DNA of 64,000 bases from Apostichopus japonicus (taxonomy: Eukaryota > Echinodermata > Holothuroidea > Aspidochirotida > Stichopodidae), in assembly GCF_037975245.1 (NCBI RefSeq), contig NC_092583.1, forward strand, positions 1,507,264 through 1,571,263. Reading direction: 5' to 3'. Of this stretch, positions 58,901-64,000 are shown one piece after another. The translations under genes were made by a program, and so were the position numbers. The notes beneath the pieces were generated by a model. It did not search any database. It worked only from the letters and a program-made list of their open reading frames with translations, and was not told the DNA's origin. The number at the start of each line of letters is the position of its first letter. Within the stretch, counting starts at the first letter, position 1.

Positions 58901-61900
58901 GAATTATAACACTAACTGAGGGCGCCCTTCCACAAATCTGCCTGTCAAGGGAATTAGACTTATAACAGATTTTGACAGATTTTCGAACGACGTTACGAGG
59001 GCGCACTCATGTTAATTGTAACAGCAGAATGCCAGGGTCTTGGACAAGACTAGGTTTTTGGTGTGGCTATTTTCCGCTGCTATAGAATCGTACGTTATTC
59101 GGTCATTACTCACTCCCAGATACGCCTGCGGCGAAGGTGCTCGACTGTCTCTGACAAGATGTCCCGTCACCGTTACAGACTCGGCAAACGTCGAAGACCT
59201 GGTTACTTCCTTGAAGCCCATCACAACCAAACCTCTGCAGGAGAAACACAAAATACCAACAAAAATGAGAGTGGAAAAAAGGTAACTACACAGTGCATCT
59301 AAACATACGAGGAAAAAACATTTCTTTCTGAACAGGAATATCAGCTGATAACAGCTGCTAGTTCTGTCTGTCCGTGTGATTGTCTGTCTGCCTGTTGCCT
59401 TGACACTCTAAATATGCGCCCACTATCTAGATATGTATAACCCTGTGCATCCTCTGTCACTCTGTGATCTTCTAATGGGGGAGTAACAATAAAACAAACA
59501 ATAACTGGGATATATCCTATACTTATATATTATTCTTCAAATCCTTGCCGTCGCTACTTTCCCGGTCTCGGCCCTTGTATCTTTTTGTCGTTTCCCATCA
59601 CAGACTCTACCCAAAATGCCTATCCACTGACTGAAGGATAATCAATACAGATGGTATAACATTATCTGGCATGAAATGTATTAATACACATGGTGTGAAC
59701 TACACTCCCTTCTTTAATACTCCGTTATTTTGCGATTCCTCAAATACTTTCAATATAATGATGAAATGATATGTTTTACTCAGGGGCAGTTTTGCCAGGC
59801 TGCCCTTATAGCACCATGCATGAAGTCAGCGGGGTATTTCGCGCCTCCATCTGACTAAGAGGACCAAAATCATGAACAAGATGAATTCGGGGCCATTGGT
59901 ACCTCCACTTAGCAGCGCATAGGGCACCTCGGACCCAGCGGCGCAACGATACAAAGCCGGTGAACCGGCATAGACTAATCTGCCCTGTTTGTACCTGACA
60001 TGTTCCCGACACACAACGTAGAATAATCGATTCGTCGGCGGTGTTGTAGTCCCAGCAACCAGTACCGTCTGTATTAACGCCGGGAGGGCGGAAATCATAC
60101 AAAGGCTGACCAACGAGAAGGCAAGGATTTCGGCAATACTCGTCCGCTGAAGGAAAGTAGATTCAGGGACAAGTTGAATAAAGATTTGACACTTTTACTC
60201 AACGCTTAATTATAAATAAGATGATAAATAAAGAAAAATTCATAACGCTATTGCCTATGATATTGAAGTGATAAATAAATTGACGTGGTATGAATTGGGA
60301 ATAGTGGGAATTAGTAATAAAGCAAAATAAACTATAGTCTGTTGTTAGAAGTCACGGTTCACGTTGTGGCCTACATATTATATTCCCCTTTGCCAAATTG
60401 ACCCAGATGTAGTCAAAACAATATACAAGTTTCATCACCCATATAACATATAGTTTTCCCCTTGTTAGACTGGTATGTATATGGGCTCCCCCTAGAAATA
60501 CTATTAGCCTACATTAAATGTAGAATGTTTCTTCAAATGTGTACATTAATGTATAATCTAAAGTAACATTTTATCAAAATGAAATTATTTTTCTTATGAA
60601 TATTGTTAAATTCATACTTAAATTACGTAAACTTCAACTTTCTATAGCTGCCATTGAAATATCACCTGATTAAAAATACTTGTTATTGTATTGCGCGTGC
60701 GCCCTACAATATTGACATTACTGGTCAAATGAACGATGCCTACATGACTTGACTTTGAAACTTAAAGTTTCATATAGTCTCTGTACATTTGCAGTTTCAG
60801 AGGCTAGCTGTGTAGCCAACTTATACTGATCCTGTCACGGCGCTCACTAGCGCCCTCACTTTGTAGTTACCTATATGACTATTGCCCAAGCAATAACACC
60901 ACGAACAACCGAAAAGTTCTTCCTAATACTGCAAGCACTCCACGCATATGGCAAGCCATGTGGGACAAACACCGCATAATATATCCGCGTATTAATTCGA
61001 ATATATACGCGTATTAATTGTACATGTGTAAAGTTTCGCTTTTTGAAGCGATCTCGCGAACCCGCCAAAACATTTATCGTTGGTATATGTACACAGCAAG
61101 AGCGGAATTGTTTTTTCGTGTATATTCTAATTAATCCGTGCATATATTGGATTTAATCTCCATATGTATTTTATTTAATACGTGTATATTTTCGAATTAA
61201 TACGTGTTTATATTCGAATTAATACGTGTATATATTCGAATTAATACGTGGATATATTCGAATTAATACGCGGATATATTTAAGCCATATGATTGGCTCA
61301 TAATATATACGCGTATATATTCCAATTAATACGCGTATAAATTCCAATTAATATGCGGATATATTATGCAGTGTTTGTCCCATATGGCTTGCCATAAACG
61401 CGATCTACTTATTTCTGGAATACTACTCACTTGGCATACCGGCTTGCAGAGCAAAGAACTGTGTCCATTCATGAACATTACCGTCGGTATCTGGTACGGA
61501 TGCCGTGGCAGCACATTGCTCATTTCGGAAATCATCAGGAGAATTCAAACACGGCTTATGAAGAAATGATAATAAAACAGAACGATGAACATGTACTTGG
61601 GATAATCGTGTGCGTATTATGTTTAAATCTGATATTCCTAAGTTTAACACAGTCATCTGCCCCCCCCCCCCCAACTTAATCATTTTCGTTCAAATCTATC
61701 CCACTTGGGAAATATCTCAACACAATTTTATGTTCAGTGGTGATATTATCTGGAATAACTGAGATTACGCCAAGAGCACTAATCACAAACTAAAATCTCA
61801 TTTAATGAAGGAGTTTTATTTATCTAACTTTTCGGGTTCCATACATACTTTGACGGAGGGGGTATTAGCCACAATATAAGCTGGGAGATAGTGAAGGAAT

Positions 61901-61982
61901 CGAACACGTACAAACGTAAATCGGGCCAGTGCAACCTTTACGTTGAAAAATGCTGGAAATCTTAGGTACCAAGGACAGTATA

Positions 61983-62034
<52 letters not shown>

Positions 62035-63312
62035 CTTTTAGAAATAATAACAGTGTTGAATTTGTATCAGTAGAATGCGGCAAAATCAAGGCAATTTTTC
62101 TTCCACCAGTAACCAACCACCCCGGTCTCCCCCTTCAAACGCACACGCACACATTCACCCCACAAACCAAGAACACACTGAAATGTCATATATTACACAA
62201 AAGGTGATCACTTACATTTAGATTGCAAAGCCGGAACTCCACTCCTTCCCCCACACAGGGAGCGCCACCCCATACCGGGGCGGGGTTGTTGCAAACTCGC
62301 TGACGTATAATCACACCACCGCTGCATGATCTCGAACAGGACGTCTCTGTCCAATCAGACCAGCCACCATTAACCGGAAGTGGGATTGCAGACAGGGGCA
62401 CGCATGCGCCGGCCAGGCATACCTGAATAAGTAAATAAATTACTAAAAACCCCGCAAAAAAAAATTAAAAAAATACCATGAATGTTATCAGTTGCAGAAG
62501 CACTGTGGCCTCGTATTGTCAACAAATTATGGTTCATAATTGTTGTGCTTAATTCCTTACTTATTATAGCCTTACGTAAACACATTCATATACATTACCA
62601 GAAGAAAGAAATTGCTGGGTGTCATTAATATATATCCAGTTTGCCACTTTTCATTTCACAAAGTCGCAATTAAAGCTATTGATAGTTATATTGATAGTTA
62701 GCAGAACAGTTTGTCCATGATAATTTCAGCCCTATACTTATCGTATATCATATATGCTTAAAGGTAGTCAGTATGGGCCCCAAATTATAGCCCACTATAA
62801 TTGCTAGAAGTTTTTAAATAGTACTGGGGGCGCCAGCCCCCCCCCCCCCCCAGTGAAAAATATGGAGGGGCGGAAGTATCATCCCCCCCCCCCCCCCCCG
62901 CTTCGCAGGCCAGAAAACCCCTTTTTCATTTCCAAATGAGAAAAAAAAATCTCATTTGGAGCACCAAATTGCATCTAAGGCCAGGTGAAAATGCAAAACC
63001 AATCCAAAGGGGCAGGGGGACACCCCCTCCCCTTAAACCCCTCTCCCAGGCCGCCATCAGTCTTCAGCCCCCCACTAAAAAGTACCTTCCTACGCCACTG
63101 CGTCGTACGCATTACAATCTACCATTGGGTTGTAAGGTTTGCCGTGGAGACGTAAGTCTTAATTCAGCCACAACATTCAGCTGTTTTTTTAAATTGATTT
63201 GTAATGTATATCTTACCATACCACCACCACATGGTGTCCCCTCGGCTACACCAAACCCTACAGGATTACAGTTTCCACCAAGCGAGGTACAGGAAAGATT
63301 TTCACAATCCAA
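55360..63312 (-). CDS. ADAMTS-like gene 2, tandem paralogue of gene 1 (3' part only)
   Basis: Ten exons on the minus strand: 63312-63217 (disintegrin, [13 protein letters not shown] and [10 protein letters not shown]), 62422-62216 (central [22 protein letters not shown]), 61554-61431 and 60146-59995 (Cys-rich, [11 protein letters not shown]), 59234-59114 ([20 protein letters not shown]), 58620-58537 and 57776-57542 (spacer, [17 protein letters not shown]), 57016-56812 (TSR), 56445-56113 (two TSRs, [16 protein letters not shown]), 55501-55360 (TSR). Seven of ten exons have exactly the length of the gene 1 exon (207, 124, 152, 235, 205, 333, 142 nt). The other three differ by multiples of three, and all phases agree. 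The protease domain lies beyond the right edge. Unlike gene 1 it has a single 333-nt TSR exon. The last coding exon was not found. Confidence 0.88.
55855..55998. repeat. (TAA)n microsatellite
   Basis: TAATAG then TAA units, with GATAAT interruptions, in an intron of ADAMTS gene 2. Confidence 0.92.
60949..61394. mobile_element. TA-flanked inverted-repeat element (MITE) with internal 22-bp repeats
   Basis: Left end TGGCAAGCCATGTGGGACAA continues CACCGCATAATATATCCGC and pairs with a right arm ending TGTCCCATATGGCTTGCCA at 61394 over about 70 bp. TA dinucleotides flank both ends (60947-60948 and 61395-61396), as in Tc1/mariner-type insertions. The interior (61140-61350) is a tandem array of AATTCGAATTAATACGTGTA-type units. 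It lies just 3' of the ADAMTS 2 exon at 61431 (by gene direction). Confidence 0.8.
61987..62030. repeat. (TA)n microsatellite
   Basis: About 21 TA units in an ADAMTS 2 intron. Confidence 0.9.
62825..63105. mobile_element. Possible truncated hAT-like element
   Basis: The right end reads CCTTCCTACGCCACTG, which resembles the hAT-like ends elsewhere in the window, and is preceded by C-rich and G-rich blocks (GGGGGACACCCCCTCCCC). No matching left end or target duplication was found. Confidence 0.35.
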
Positions 63313-63569
63313 CTATAAAAGAAGTAAAATACAGAATAAATCGGTAAGTATCGGTAAGTCTTGGCAGAGACCTAATTAATGGTCCGTAAGAAAATACAGA
63401 CCTATACTCATAGCGATCCGCCACAAAGGGTGTAAAAATCTCTCGAAACATGTCCGTGACTGAAAGAAAAAGTTATACCAGTATACATCGTGTTCATAGC
63501 TGCAGCTTCTAACCATGGTCCCTATAGTCACCAAATATACTAGAAAGACTTAAAATTCTTCTTAAGACC

Positions 63570-64000
63570 CTATACCATAGAAGACCCCATATCATAGACC
63601 ACCCCATATCATAGACGACCCCATATCGTAGACGACCCCATATCATAGACGACCCCATATCATAGACGACCCAATATGGTAGACGACCCCATTTCATAGA
63701 CGACCCTAATATGGTAGACGACCCCATATCGTAGACGACCCCCATATCATAGACGACCCCATATGGTAGAAGATCCCATATGGTAGAAGATCCCATATCA
63801 TAAAAGACCCATATCGTAGACGATCCCATATCGTAGACGACCCCATGTCATAGACGACCCCATACATAGACGACCCCATATCATAGACGACCCCATATCA
63901 TAGACGACCCCATATCATACACGACCCTATATCATAGACGACCTCATTTCATAGACGACCCTATATGTTAGACGACCTCATATCGTAGACGACCCCATAT
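63570..64000. repeat. 17-bp minisatellite reaching the right window edge
   Basis: About 25 copies of GACGACCCCATATCATA with variants (CGTA, GGTA, TTTCATA). It lies in the intron upstream of the first visible ADAMTS 2 exon and continues past the end of the window. Confidence 0.95.

Noticed and set aside
63509-63829. MGSSTIW-type repeat protein frame
   Set aside because: Product of the 17-bp minisatellite.

Overview
The window is genomic DNA from an animal, most likely a marine invertebrate. The genes have short exons with GT/AG boundaries and long AT-rich introns, and the intergenic DNA is full of microsatellites, minisatellites, non-LTR retrotransposon tails and small terminal-inverted-repeat elements. 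An invertebrate deuterostome such as an echinoderm would fit, but nothing in the sequence proves the phylum.

Layout. At 275-791 (+) lie the last two coding exons of a METTL27-like methyltransferase. Two paralogous two-exon genes encode four-transmembrane proteins of the pannexin/innexin/LRRC8 large-pore channel type without leucine-rich repeats. Gene A (7250 to 5110, minus) and gene B (24153 to 26058, plus) are head to head, about 17 kb apart. The gap between them holds retroelement debris: LINE tails, an hAT relic, an intron-containing integrase pseudogene and several non-autonomous hAT-like elements with 8-bp target duplications. A satellite-like block of about 830 bp follows gene B.

From 29.2 kb to the right edge the minus strand carries two tandem ADAMTS genes. 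Gene 1 (52023 to 29200) is nearly complete: signal peptide, prodomain with a furin-like site, metalloprotease domain with an intact zinc site, disintegrin-like domain, central thrombospondin repeat (TSR), cysteine-rich domain, spacer and C-terminal TSRs. Gene 2 (63312 to 55360, continuing beyond the right edge) has the same exon lengths and phases over the shared part. In gene 1 a unit of about 730 bp containing a two-TSR exon is present three times, introns included, so the C-terminal TSR array has expanded recently.

How the genes may work together: the two channel genes could form one hexameric or heptameric membrane channel, and the two ADAMTS genes encode secreted extracellular-matrix proteases. 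I see no link between the two groups beyond proximity. The best candidate for something new is the channel pair. Its loop cysteine pattern and a conserved C-terminal signature do not match one known family cleanly; it looks intermediate between pannexins and the channel half of LRRC8.
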